Source: Leptodontidium sp. MPI-SDFR-AT-0119
Taxonomy: Eukaryota; Ascomycota; Leotiomycetes; Helotiales; Leptodontidiaceae
Direction: 5' to 3'
Assembly (NCBI GenBank): GCA_020726505.1
Contig: JAHLEZ010000001.1
Span: forward strand, 4,278,001-4,342,000
DNA length: 64,000 nt
Position 1 is the stretch's first letter. The number at the start of each line of letters is the position of its first letter. The notes beneath the pieces were generated by a model. The model saw only the letters and a program-made list of their open reading frames with translations. It was not told where the DNA came from and made no database searches. A program made the position numbers and the translations under genes. Shown here piece after piece: positions 11,366-24,752 of this stretch.

Positions 11366-13383
11366 GATATTGATTTCCGATGAAATAGGGCCAAGTTTGA
11401 TGGGGTTTTGAGGAGTTATATCTCTTCCCCATGCCTTGCGTAGAGTATCAGAAAGGCCGACAACGTTCTGACCTTGACAAGGATTTCTCCAGATGTCAGT
11501 CACGAGAAGTTACATTCCAGTCCACTCCACAGCGCCAAATCGGAACCATTTAGCAGGAAGTGTGGGTCTGTTCTTGGTGGATGGTTGAATCTTACATTAA
11601 TTAGGCATCCTGAAAATCAAGAGAACGAGGCTCTTCCCTTCTCCTTGAAATCTCGTTGGTGTATGTCTCGGAACCGGTCGTTTAGTAAATGTCGACCATT
11701 GGAGGCATTCGTGGCTGCTCTGTGACTTGTATGCCAACGCCCAGGGAGTTAGTGTGGTAACAGGGGTGATGAGGTAGCTATCGATGTTTGATCTCGTTTG
11801 GGATATATGTCTTGGCTTCATTGGAAGGGGCTGCATTACCAGTAGCCAAGTGTTCTGCCGCGAGGTGGAAAAGCTTCTGACGTGAGTTTAAGAGGGTTAG
11901 TCTACAATCCTGTCAAACTTTCTACTTGGGCTTCACTAAAAATGCTGTTGGAAACTGGAGTCCCCAGTGCCTTGACAGAGACCCTGAACTCTGTCAACAA
12001 GAGCATCCACTTGCTTCGAAAACCGGCAATTTCTCTTTCTCCCTGAGATAGGTGAACGTCATATCAACATACACATTGATACCCTGGCCTGTATTCTAGC
12101 CCTGAGATATGTCGTTTCTGGAACCGGTCCTGCAATCAAGCTCCGAGATGACGATGAGGGCTGGAGTGATCTCCACGTCACAGCCACACACCTCACCTGC
12201 TGGATATGGATCCGATGAGAGATACCCCGTGTTGGTTTCTGACTGGAAAACATGATGTTCAGTGCGACGCTATAAGACCAAACTCCAATGACGGTTCGCA
12301 GATTTTAGATGCTGAGAGGGGGGAAATTGTTTGTTTTACTTCCAAAGTATCGCCCCTTTATGTTCTTATGATATAAGACTTATCCTGAATGAATTGGAAT
12401 CGACTCTATTCTTTCCGAGACCAGTTACAGAGGCTCTCAAAGTTGTGCTGCTCTTTGTGATAGTTTTTTTTGGAAGAGGATTAATGGACAAGTCGGTCCT
12501 TGTACCGGACTTGGAGCTAGAAGCGAGGCTGTATCAACACCCTGCATATTCCTGTGCTAACAAACGGTCCAAATATCAGCAGGGAAATATGTAACGTTGC
12601 CACTTTGAATTACCTATGAAGGACAAGCTGTCTTAACCATTTATGCCAGATTTATGGAACTTGTGCTAGAATTCAGAATTCACGTGAAGCTGCCACGTGA
12701 GTACAAGGACCCCGGATTATTTTCATGTTCTGTCTACATTTTGACAGATATCGTGAGGTTTTGATATTTGGACGCTGTTTTTGGCAATTGACTTTCAGTT
12801 TGGCCCTTTTGAAGCTGTCGTGTTCTCTGGAAGCCTCTGTGATTTCTCTCGTCATTTTGCCTGCCTTCGATTCAGTCTGGAGACACTTCCGATCCTGGAT
12901 GCTCCAGCCTCTCCACAATAAATCATCCGAATTTCGCGGGCATCTTGACCTCGACATCTCCCACAACCGCATCTGCGCAGAGGTGTTACACACGCGGTAA
13001 GTACGAATGGAAATAACGGTAGGCAGGCCGTTGTCTTCGTTCTTACATTCTGCAGCTACGATCGACTGCAGGCGCTGCACTGCGCCTCGCTCGGTTTGCG
13101 AATCGAAGTCGTTTCAGCTGTGTCGCGAGCGTCACTCTGTGCACTCTATTTCCACGTACTTCCTCTTGTTCCAGGCCTCTCTCGTGAACTCGAATACGAT
13201 CCGATCAATTGCAATTCGAGGTTCGCTTCCTGTTTCGACTACTGCTCTACATTTCTTTAAAGCTCCTCGAAGCTTCCTTCCTTTATTTCTTAACAATTCA
13301 CCCCTCCTCCACCCCTCTCCTTATCTCTGCGATACAGTCTCTGCCTCACTCCTGATCAAGTTTCCCAATCTTCATCCGCAAGA
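11366..13383. other. No supported gene; possible further decayed coding DNA, then upstream region of DUF7053 gene
   Basis: Several minus-strand frames between 11470 and 12260 have patches of protein-like composition (for example around 11540 and 11680), but none can be joined into a known family. They may belong to the decayed transporter region. From about 13080 to 13383 the plus strand turns CT-rich and leads into the start codon at 13384. Confidence 0.4.
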
Positions 13384-14145
13384 ATGTCCTGTAAGTTATT
13401 TCTTTCAAGTATCGTCTGCAGTAACTAACTCCAAATAGTCCTCACTACCACCACCGAAGTCAAAACCAAGACGACCCTCTCCCCACACATTACGAAAGCC
13501 CAAGCCCTCTCCCTCCTCCACAACGACACTGGCATGCTAGATCTCAACCCCTCCAAGATAACCTACACACTCCTTCCCCCATCAACCTCAGAACAATTCT
13601 ATACCTCAGTGCCAGATGCCCACAAGCCACCCACCATCGCATCAGGTCCCATCTCCTCCCTTCCAGTCTACCACATCACCGAGCACCAAGGGACATTCAA
13701 GGATGGCGAAGCAGAAGTACAAGGCGTACAAGGCGGACACTGGAAAGGCAGTTGGATCAAACGCTTCGTGCCCAACGAACTGGCCTATCAGACGAGCGTA
13801 CAGCACATTGCGGATGGCATGATTAGCATTACCCATGCTCCCATGGGCGTTCAAAGTGTTACTACCTGGGTGGTCCATGATTCTGCCAAAGAAGGCGAGG
13901 GCTGCGTGCTGGAGAAGTCTGGCAAGGTCTGGAGCAATCGGGCACTCATGCCGCTCATCAAGGGTGGGTTGCAGGGCAGCTATGAGAAGCTGGCGGCGGA
14001 TTTCGTTGTCGCTTTGGAGAAGATGGTTGCAGAGGAGCAGAAACCTGGTAATACAGAGGAGTCGAAGGATGGAGAAGAGAAGAATGATAGTGGAGAGATG
14101 AAGGCTGGTGAGAGAGCTGCTGTTGAGGTTGAGACTGTATCATGA
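13384..14145 (+). CDS. DUF7053 domain protein
   Basis: Two exons, 13384-13390 and 13439-14145, give 237 residues. The first exon holds only two codons and one base; the 48-nt intron is GTAAGT...AATAG with a CTAACT branch point. The joined N terminus reads MSFLTTTTEVKTKTTLSPHI, the usual beginning of this fungal family. The body continues with an ALSLLHNDTGMLDLNP segment (about residue 26), a PVYHITEHQ strand, and a repeated beta-strand pattern through residue about 195 that resembles a lipid- or ligand-binding (START/SRPBCC-like) fold. The last 35 residues are Glu/Lys-rich and disordered. No signal peptide or membrane segment. The function of the family is not known to me. Without the micro-exon the protein would start 50 codons later at 13534 and lose the conserved N terminus, so the spliced model is preferred. 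Confidence 0.75.
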
Positions 14146-17035
14146 GGAAACGATAGCTGCTGATATTGTACTGGAACGACTGGAGTTACTGGGGTGTACT
14201 TGGGTGATGGCATGGGTTTATGGCGGTACATGGCTTTTGTAATTGGCTTTCCCTCTTATCATTATGGCGCTGGCATGGTTGTTGGGTAGAATGACTGTTA
14301 TGATGTCCATCCCCTGGGCTCGGAAGGTGCTCGGGTTATGGGTCAACGAAGATTTACACAACAGAGCTTATCCAAAACATTCTAACTTTGCTTTTTACTT
14401 CCTCGCACGCTTGATAAATTCGATGTATTGACCTAGCCTCTCAGCTCCTGACTGGGAAGCCTCTGGAGTTTTACAACCCCCCCAGGACAATCTATTCAAC
14501 ACCACCAATGTTAACTTGATCTCTAGCAATTGAGTCCTGGTCAACAGCACGCATATATAGAAGTAGAATATTTATGTGACATAAGGAATACCGAGAAGAT
14601 GTATCGATGCATTCTATCCATTCAGTGCACATGATCTTAACAACCCATAAATCATACGTATCATGGTTGGGATGTATGAATAAGAGGCTATCATTTCCTA
14701 AGAGACGTGCTGGTAACTCACCGTCCGTATAGCGGGGTTTTATTGTTTACTCTCGATTTAGCGAGATCCCTCTCTCCCATCCCTTACTTGACGTCCAACT
14801 CAGGTATCAAGAACAAGCCCTCCCCAACAAGTCCATGTAGAGAACACAGCTCCCGATCCCCCCCCAGCGCCCACACCAAGATTATCCTCAGAAAAAGCCT
14901 ACGAGTTCCTCAACTCCTCTCTCAATACGCCAGAAATACAAGCAAGTTCTTCTTCACTATACGCTCTGGAGAACATATCTTTGCCACACATCATGTCATC
15001 GACAGGACTATTGAAAGAATTGAGCCCCCATATCCCAAACTGCTTCATTGTGAGTTATATAAGACGATAAAGCGATAAGCGAGAAGAGAGGAAAAGTCTA
15101 AACAGTGAAACGCCAGGAGATGTGTGATGCCATGTAATCGTAAGTGTTGCTGTGTATTGACTAGAAGCTCGAATCTGGGCCAGAAGCTGCCATGACTAAA
15201 AAATTGCTTCCGTGGTTGCCCGAAAAGCCTTAGACCGTTAAACGTAGATATATGGCTCGGGGTTGAGATATCGGATGATGTTCGAAAGCAGTTTAGTAGA
15301 GCAGACATTGCATCGAGATCATCCCAGAGCCGGAACGAGAGTCAACCCATATCTTAGCTTAGAAGAGTTCTGAACTCATGATATCTTATGGTATGTCTTC
15401 TTCCTGCCTGTGCCTTACACGTACTCGGACACATCAAAAGAGTCAACGTTATCCACAGCATCTCGCTTGACTTCAAGTGTCTCCGAGATGCAATTTAACA
15501 CACCTGGCTGTGTTGGGATGCTGCCAGCCTCATTATCCCTATCCAAAGAAGGAATCGGGTGGTTAAATTGATTTGATGGGGGTACACCGCCATCTACAGC
15601 TACGACATGAGTTGCGCAACTTTGATCTTCGGTTTACCTTTTGGGGGAGGCAGGATTCTGATTTGGACAAGGAAGTCTGATGACAAGGTGCTCATGATGG
15701 GTCATGACACGATAATAAGTATCATAATACGACCGAAGGCAGATACCACACTTCAGGTGGAAAATTTAGATATGCTCTTTCAGAATGAGGTAGTCAAAGA
15801 TCTGGAGCGCCGTTTCGTGGCATGCTTGGAAATGCCTATACACACAATGTCTCCAGCACTTTGATGACTCGGATCGGACAAGTATATCTATCTAACCTTG
15901 GATCTTATTTGTTTAAGCACGATTAATTGATTTAATGATAGACGAATTTGCTTAGATATACTCCTCACTCAACCCCATTTTAAGCGAGAAGTTTTCAAAG
16001 AGGGGCATTTTTTTTCAGAAGATCATTCGATCATGCTTCTGATGAGCCATGCTATTATTGACCACTAATTCAGTAGAACAATCCGGTTGGATACAACTCC
16101 TGAGGGCCACTCTTCGTTACTTTCGAGAAACTCATGATGCGGGGATGGAGAGTGAGAATCGGATACAGAGGAGGAGGCGAGACAGAAGACGGTTTTTGAT
16201 ATTTATCAATTCTTCGGGATACCTTGCTCTGAATGGACGAGGGAAATGACATGAAATCGCATCTATCCGTAACCATGAAGAGTTCCCTAGAGCCTAGACT
16301 GGGAAAGCTAGATTTTGACCAGAATTGTTAAACACAAAAGACATCATGTTCATTCAACCAGCTTCTTATGTTAATGAGCAATGTGATAGATGCTTGAAGA
16401 TGTGTTCTTAGTGATTAGATTCAGTATCGCTATTCTCATTTCTCAATGTCGCTAGAGATCAAAACTAAGGAAGGATACTTAGATTGTGGACTTGGATAGA
16501 TTAGTAGAGGTTTGGATTCAAGTAAAGCTAGACAGGATCATAAGCCTAAAAATTTCGAGACCAGGACATCTTGTCTCGAACCATCATCTCAGGTTAAGTA
16601 TTAAGCATACGGCGAGATCTTGACGAAATAAAAGAGCTCGTGACGACATACATGATGAGGCAGTTGAACATATATTTACTCATCTCGCTTATATCTCCTG
16701 TCTCCTATCAACACATCATCACAGCTTTGTACTGGTAGAGAGCATTGAGCTGTCATCACCGGATAAAAAAAATTGGAAATGAACACTTCGAGTTGCATGA
16801 GAGCTCTTGTCGATTCTATCTACTCCAGTTCCTGGAGTTCGCTTATCAACAACACAAACATACTACCTCATGCTAGAGAATGTCTGGTTGGACTTATATC
16901 ATGATGCCAGCTACAAATCACAAATCCCAAAGGACAGAAACATAATATAAGATGAGATTCTAAATATGTAGGTAACATTCGTTCTCACACACATCATTCA
17001 TGAATTCTACTTCTACTTCATGTCGCCTAAACAAA

Positions 17036-17056
17036 GATAGATAGATAGATAGATAG
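17036..17056. repeat. GATA microsatellite, five units
   Basis: Perfect GATA tetranucleotide run of 21 bases inside the gene desert. Simple-sequence repeat; no function inferred. Confidence 0.9.
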
Positions 17057-20000
17057 CTAATTGCAAGAAAGCAAGCCAATCAAACCTTAATCACATACAC
17101 GGAGATCCTTCCCAGGTTTTATAATCAGAGTTTAGTTCTCTAGAAGATCGAGGGATGAGATATGGCGGCAGTAGCTTGAAAGGTATCTAAGCACTAATGT
17201 ACACTTTCAATCTCACTCTCACTCACGTTCCATCTCAAAAACAGGAATCAAAGTGAAATCTCGATTTTAATCCACTTGGGTTTAGATTTAGATACCGAGA
17301 GTTCCCTTCCCTTTCGGTGGAGGAATGGGGGAAAGGCAACAACCGAAGATCTATCTAGACCAGAGAGAGAGAAAGATCGCGGATTCAAGGGCATGCAATC
17401 TTTAACACTTGTACTGTACTCCACACTATTGTACCGTACTGTACTGGACAGTACTCTACTGTCCTCCGAAATCGGCACACGCAACAAGGGAGAAGTATAG
17501 TGCAACATCGGGGAAACCGGGGAAGGAAAGGGGAAAAAAAATCCATTCTGCGTCTCAACAAAAGGACGAGGAGGCGAATAACTAACTCACTTACCTACTT
17601 ACCTACTTGGCTTAAGGGAAAGAATAAGGTAAGGCAAGAATGGGAGGGAGGCAAAAATTAAAAGTCAAGGGAGGTAGGGAAGGAGCCAAATGCAGGAGGT
17701 TTGCCGCTGGCTGCGAGCTGTAGTTTCGTTCGTCATACACTGTGGATACTGGACTATCAGTACGTACGGCTTGCGCCATTTCGTAAGACTTGCATGTTTG
17801 AGGTCTCCGTATGGGCGCCGATCCCCCACTACAGCACAGTTCAAGGTATTCTTTCGGTCCCTTTGCTTAGGTATTACTTGTGAGATGAATGACCGGCTGC
17901 GTTATTAGATCGTGAGCTTACTGTCACCGTCCCGTCGTCTTCAGGCCTTGGAATTTGGCATACAGGAAAGAGGTTTTGGGTTTGTTTTGAGTAGTAGTAA
18001 TTCGAGATTTTGAGTTTAGCTGGAGCTAAAGTGGTACGGTACACAAGAGAGAGAGGATGATGCGCGTTTGCGAGCGACGACGGGCGAGTTTAGCTGCTGG
18101 GAGTTACTCGCCTCTCTTTGGGAGGGAGAAGTCTTGAGTTTCTTCTGGTGGTGGTGTGGGAGGTTGCCTATCAGTGGGATGGTTTTGGTGGGGTGGATGT
18201 TCTGCTGAATGGAGGATGGATACAGAATGGTAGGTAATAACATTGAATGACGACGACAATCCGGGGAAAGGGATCTAGGTGAGAGGGATACAGAGGGAAT
18301 TTTTGTTATTAGAGATCAGCACGCTGTGGCTTGCATGTTCGTCATGATGAGTCTACTCTTCATAAGCAAAGAAGGGGAATGAATGTTGAACCTGGTTTCC
18401 GCACTCTCGCACTTTTTTTCCTTGGGAGCGCGGCAGGTGTTGTTCCTTCGGGCTCGGTAGAGCCTATTCGCGAGTTGTGGTGGGTGGTGGGAGGTACGGA
18501 GTAAGGGGGCAGATCTGGAGTGAGATCGGCATCGGTAGCGAGAGAAACGGAACGGCTTGTTGTGTTCGCAACACCCACCTTGATCCTTCTAGCTGCCGAA
18601 TTAGTGGCGAAAATGGTAATTGGAATTTCCCAGTTGCTGCAATCCTGCGTCCCTAGCTCGGAGAGATATTGGTTTGGAAAAGTGAACTATTCTACCTAGG
18701 TAAGGTAAGATGCGCGAATAATTTCCTATTGCTGTAGTTATTGCATGTCTTCCGTGATATGTGGGTTTGGGATATGGTATGAGATGTGATGGACGGGTTT
18801 GGCCCGTACGTACCGGTAGATGAAAGGAACGAACTGGCATGATGATGGAGGGGGACGCGGATGTTTCATAGATGTGAGTGTGATCTTTTGTGGGAAACAA
18901 CGGTCAAACGCTTATCCGAAACTCTGTTAATTCATAGCTGGCGGTTTATTTATTAAACCTTCGGAGATTGATCAATATTGTTCCCCTTCCCTAACTTCCG
19001 TTCTCATCCTCGGGTCATCCGCCGCTCAGACAGTCAGACTCTTAGAAGTACAGCCCGTAATCCTGGATCCTTTCCCATGATGGGATGAAGTGCAGAAGTG
19101 CAAATCGGCAGGGTCGGGATCCAGGACATGTCACTGTCTGGTACGGTATCCAACCCAGTAGCCGTAAGTGAACCGCAAGGGCTCGATCCTTCTGCTACTT
19201 ACGAGTAATGAGAATCGATGGTGCTCTACGTACATGACGAGGTCGATCTGCGAGTGGATTGGTGAAGGAAAAGGGGCGTAGCAAATGTGGTGGACGAACG
19301 CTGGCGGGCTGCGAGGGATGAATTCGGGTCAGACATTGGATTTCGGATTCTGGGTGGTCCCAGGGGAGGAAAGGAACCTCTTGTTTTGCGATTGGTTGGT
19401 CTGGTGTATGGTTCCTACCCTACTCTAGATTGGCTTCGTTGATTGCAGGCCGCTGGCCGTACCTTTTCTCCACAATCGAAGTCAGGAGGCCTTGTTAGCT
19501 CCGCGCTGCTTCTCGTAAGTCTGGGGTAAGGGGTAAGCTGGCCGGCCGGTTCATGTTCGGCATCCGCTTTTGATAATCCGCTTTTGATATAATGGACCTG
19601 GTTTGGGATCTAAGACTGGGACTTGGACTTGCTCACGAAGGAATCCGAGATATCAAGTAATATTGCAGGTACTCAGGTATTATACCGCATGAAACTCTCG
19701 AGTGATGAGCCAGCCAGCTCAAAATTGATATTGCAAGCAAGTTTGGATGGAAACCCACAAAGAGCAGGCATTGGTTTTTGGTTTGAGTTTGATCCTTCGC
19801 CAGTGGAAGTGAGAGAGCCAAGCATCGATCACGAACCACCATCCATCCATCTCTGGCAAAAGTTGGGTAACCAAACTTCGGCACGTTCTGGCAGCTCGAT
19901 ACAAACCCCCAGATTAATCTAATTAAACATGCAGGACGGAAGCTGTGAGCAATGCACATCTCTTGCGACAAGCCTTCCTCACAGGCTTCTTTCATGGTTC

Positions 20001-23000
20001 TAGAGCAAGGCCATAGTTCCACAGGCTCAAGTCCAGGCCAGATGATGTTCCTGTGAGTGAGCGAGATGGGATCGTTTCCATCAGCCGAGATCGAATAGGG
20101 GGTCTCGCTTCGGCTCCTGTCAATGGACTTGACTGCAATGCAGGTGGATGCACTTTATTTACGTCGACGGGCATGGGCATGGGCATAGCTACGGACATAA
20201 AACCACGTCATTTTAGATACAGCACGGATGGAGATGAGACGGCATATTGTTTGGTTTGCCTCTTGTCGGATTAGGGGGCGAGAGGAACGCAGATCGAGGA
20301 CATCGAAAAGCACATTGGAGTAAATTCGATCGGCTCCTGACTGTGCGGTGGTGGCTGTTACTGGCGTGGTTGATTGAAGCAGCACGGCACAAGCACAGGA
20401 GAACAGGAGACAAAGAAAAAAAGATCCACGCCTCGATGACAGACGACGGATCAAAAGGTGGCTTGCCAGAAAGGCTGGAAAGTCTGGGGAAATGGCAGGG
20501 TTCCAGCTCAGAGGATGCACCCAGGGCTCGGCCGGCTGGGATCTGCTGCTGGACTAGGTGCCTGATTGGGCAAGCCGACATTGAGTGACTGGGGGCTTGC
20601 GCGTGCAGGGGAAAGACAGCGTGCAGCTCTACTCCGTAAACGTTTTTTGCATGGGCTGGGGGGGATGCTGGCATGGGCTGGCACAGACACAATGTAAGGT
20701 ATGGGCATGGGCATGGGCATGGCACCGCACCCTCTTGCAGCCAGCTATTTCCGAACCTTGGCCTTGACTGGCTACTCGTAGGCCGGGCGCCGAGAGGCCG
20801 GCACCTTGAACAAAGTCGAACTTGAACTTGAGGCTTTTTTCGTTTGCTCGCTTGATGTCAGAAACTCAACGCTGCAGCTAGGCGGCTGTGGTTCGTGTAC
20901 CTTTTAGCTCTAGGTGATTGGTCTAGACCTCCGTACTGGCCCGGTAAGCGATACGAATCATACTGACTCTCCACCTACTAGCTTTTCCACTCTGTACTCG
21001 CTTGATGAGTGATATATTGGTGAGCAACAGTAAAGTGCAAGTGCTCCTCCGTACGGAGCCACCGGTTCTGCTCATTGCTCACACGTCGTCGTATCTTCTT
21101 GTCACTTCCACACTGCTGTCTCCAGAATAATCTACTCCGTACCTCCGTACTCTGTCCTGTCCAATGTCGTTCGGTACAGCTGCATGGGTGGACTTCAAGT
21201 AGGTTCACTAGGCCGGTCCTGATTTTGGTGGCGCCATCGATCCCTGTCCAGCCCTTGCAATGCACATCACCTGAACATCAGAACTCTTCACAAACGGAGC
21301 TGACGGAGTATGGCAATAATCGTGCACCGAATCAAGCCCTGGCCTGGCCTGCACAGATTCCACTCCCAGCGTTCATGCATGGCCTTCTGGAAAAAACTGC
21401 TGTCCAGCGCAGCGCAGCGAATAGGAGGCCCACGGCTCTGCGTGGCTCTTATCATTGTCGTCATAAAGTAAGGTACAGCTCTCCCTTGAGCTCGAGGTGT
21501 GCAAGACCCTGGCCTGGCTGGAGCTGGAGCTGGAGCTTGCTTCTTGGAGGTATCGCACAAGGCGCCGAGGTCTCTCTCTCTTATCGCTCCAAAGTTCTAC
21601 CCCCCTGGTCTGCCACCCCCCGATTTTCATCGAGATTGGGGAAGAAGCATGGGCCACGACCTGGCTGTATGCTGGCTGATGCTTGCTGTCTGATTATCAC
21701 GCGGGGGATAACGATAATGGATGGACAGTGCGGAGATAGAGTTCAGGAGAAGGAAGGTAAAAGGTGAAAGGAGATTGCTTCCGTAAAGTGAGACTCCAAT
21801 ATAAAAACGCAGCGGTCCTGGGATCTGGGATGGCATCGTGCAAGACGAAACAAACGAACAGGCGTAAAGCGGATACAAATTGGGTAGAAAAAGCTAGATA
21901 CTACCTAGGTAGTTGCTCTGAGAATAGCTCTTCCTTCTGCTGCTATCTGCGGGTCTGATGTGACTCTTCCTTTTCTCTCCCAAAGATGCGAAGTCTGTCA
22001 GATGTCCAGGCCGAGTTCAATAATACGTTCGGCTCTGCGGAATTCTTCCACATACTCACTCGTACATGGTCTGGTGCAGGAAAGAGGTGGATACAAGAGT
22101 CGCACTGCCAGAGGCCGGCGTTTGAGAGAACTCTGGATGCGCCGTATCGGCTGAGCTGTAGCCAATTGATGAGGTGGAAAGAGAGAGATGCCACTCTTAG
22201 CTCTCCACCTCTGCAGCAATTCGATGCGCATACGGAAGTAAAGCACTCACTCACTCTCGGAGCGTAGAATTGCAATCGCAAGGTTGTCGGACTGCCTGGG
22301 TCTGCACAATCTGGATTTACTCCCCGAGAGTGACATCCAGATATGCCGCGATACCTGCCAGACCAGGAACCAGGAAGGAAGGCTTTCAAGCCACGGATGC
22401 GAGAAAATAGGGAGGGAGGGATGGATGGAAGGAAACAACCGTCGGTAGCGTTGTGTAACTAGAATGCAGCGAGTGGGAGGATGAGGAGGAGAATGAGAGG
22501 GCGGCCGAGGATTTATTATTCCTAGCCATCATTCAATGTGCGGGAAGCATCACCAATTGCAATTCGCTCTGCAGGAAACTGTAGAGGGCTTGACCCTCCA
22601 TATGCATCCATCTCGTCCAGCTTCATCTCGGAATATCTTACAACCTTACCTTCCTTGCCTTAGAGTACGCTGCCTCGTACATACTCTGAACGGTCCTGCA
22701 GTACTGTGCGGTAGAGACAGACAGCACAAAGTTCCGGATAGTGCGTGGGACAAGCCGGTACGTACAGAATAATTAATTAATGATCGAAGGGGGGCCTCGA
22801 TTTAGCAGCGGCAGTCTCTCTTGGACTCTAAAATAGAAAATAGAGCGCCCACCAGACACGAAGCTTCCCTGAACTGCCTCTTTGCTCGGGATGTCGTCTC
22901 ATCTGGGAAGGTTTGGCTGGGCTGGGCTGGGCTGGGGTTGGTTGATTTGGTTTTGCTTTGGGTTTGACCCTCTTGCCTGCTTGAGCTGCTTGCCCTGACC

Positions 23001-24019
23001 AGTGGTATTGAGTCTCGCCGTGCTACGCTGTGCATTATCAATAGCCAACCTCGTTGATTTAAGTTGAGGTTGCGTTGTGCAGATACTGGATGCTGCCATA
23101 CTCACTGTGATGCTGCAGCTGATGTCTCTGGTAACTGTCAGGATAGATAGATAGGCCGGCTGTAGCTGTTCTAGCTTCCAGAAGGCCTAGCAATGGAGTC
23201 TAGAGGCTACCATCTAGCTTTGTGGATGCCACGGTTAACTACAAGAAGCAAGGAGTAGCCGTTCCATGCAAGATGGATCCTCTCAAATCCTGCCTGCTTG
23301 CCTGGCAAGGAGACTACCAAAGCAGCTAACTGCCTACCCGCCAGCACTAAGCACGCAAGAACAGAGCGCCTGTCCTTGTCCTAGGTAGCCAGACAGTAGC
23401 CGGTGCCGTAGCCTCTTGCTCTGCGCTGCCTCTATTTCCAATAATCTCTCTCCTCCGCCGACGCGAGATCGATCCACAGCTGGTGCTGCTAATCCGTATC
23501 AGACAAGGCTTGCTGCCAAACCCCTACGCACAAGCGTCTCAGGATTGAGTGAGGCCTGCGAGCAGCTCCAATCAGACGAGGCTGGTGGTGGGATGTGCAT
23601 AGCTGCCGTCTGGATCTTGGTCATCCAGAACCTGAAGGGCTTCACGCGTTTCTTGTCCTAGGATGGTCCTGCACGCTTCCCCATAAAAATCGACGCCTCT
23701 AGTGGAACCCATACCGGGGTTGGGGGAGGGTCTTGGCCTTTCAACTGCTAGCCACTCTCTCTCACTCGCCTTCGCCAGATAGCAGACAGACAGACAGACA
23801 GCAGTGCGACTCTCTCTCCGCCGTCCATGCTCCATACCATCCATACCATACCATACCTAGGGTACCCTACTACCACACCCTCCCTCCCAACCTGCCTCCG
23901 GATGCCCTTGCTCCTAGGTCCCGCTGCTTCTCTCTTCCTGTCCCTCACTCCAGTTTCGGCCACGGCCACCGGCTAGCTGCCACTACATTTTGACGGCGTT
24001 TACAAGCCAAACCCCCAAG

Positions 24020-24055
24020 CCAAATCAAACCAAACCAAACCAAACCAAACCAAAC
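24020..24055. repeat. CCAAA pentanucleotide run
   Basis: Near-perfect tandem CCAAA units on the plus strand, with one T interruption after the first unit, about 700 bases upstream of the C2H2 regulator start. Simple-sequence repeat in the promoter or leader region. Confidence 0.85.
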
Positions 24056-24752
24056 TCCTCGTGGACTTGACCTGACTGACCATCACAGCCACATCTCTGT
24101 TTGTCTGGTTGTCCCTCTGCTCTGCCTTTCCCTTCCTTTGCCTCCCTTTTCGGCTTGTCTGCTTTGTGCAACCTCTCGTCGTTCTGGACAAAGGTCACCA
24201 TCAACAATACCCAGACCTGACAGCCTCCATTCAAGCCTTCTCCCTCGTTGACGGCACACCAGGTCGTGGCAGCAGCCCCCCAACCAGCAGACAGACCACA
24301 CTCGCAGCAAATCAAGATCAACCAACCCCCTAGACAGCCGGCCTCATTCGATCGCTGCGGCATTCCCATTCCCACCTTTTCTGCTGGAGAAGCTCAGCAT
24401 CGGAGTTCATTCGGCTAAAGCTGGCAACGGCGATTGACACTGCGTGGGAAGCGATAAGTGGAAGAGAAAGCAGACCTTGTGGATTCCTCCTGCACCTCGT
24501 CGCTGCAAGCCCACCAGGCTTTCCTGCAAGTCCCCAGTAACGGATCCGTCTGTCGTTGGCCACTGGAAAAGCCCGTAAGTGTGAAGCGACCCATTCTCAC
24601 TCACCCTTCCATTGCCACGATCGCTCTGCTTCCACGCCAGGAACAACCAGCAGAAGAAGTGTTGAGAGAACGTCCTCATATTATGCCAACTCGGAAAGTC
24701 TGGACCTCGCTCGCACATCTCCCTCTCTCCTCCGCGACCTTCTCTCTCGACG

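Larger units (their letters stand above)
14146..24752. other. 10.6-kb gene desert before the C2H2 regulator
   Basis: No frame here assembles into a recognised protein. The region holds many short repeats: GATA units at 17036-17056, GGGCAT units at 20169-20186 and 20699-20724, a CTCCGTA/TACGGAGTA cluster at 20630-21310, GGCTG units near 22915-22940, CCATA units at 23832-23858 and CCAAA units at 24020-24055. A short coding-like frame (14804-15068) is noted among the findings. The last kilobase is C- and T-rich and is the likely promoter and 5' leader of the gene starting at 24753. I cannot exclude non-coding transcripts. Confidence 0.5.

Noticed and set aside
11366..12260. Continuation of the transporter pseudogene to the right, including a TM7-like WSG patch near 11540
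   Set aside because: The similarity is too weak and would be in the wrong order relative to the TM4 block, so the pseudogene is limited to 11365.
23750..24750. Simple repeats and C-rich frames read as short proteins
   Set aside because: All are repeat-driven and overlap on both strands; better explained as promoter and 5' leader of the C2H2 regulator.
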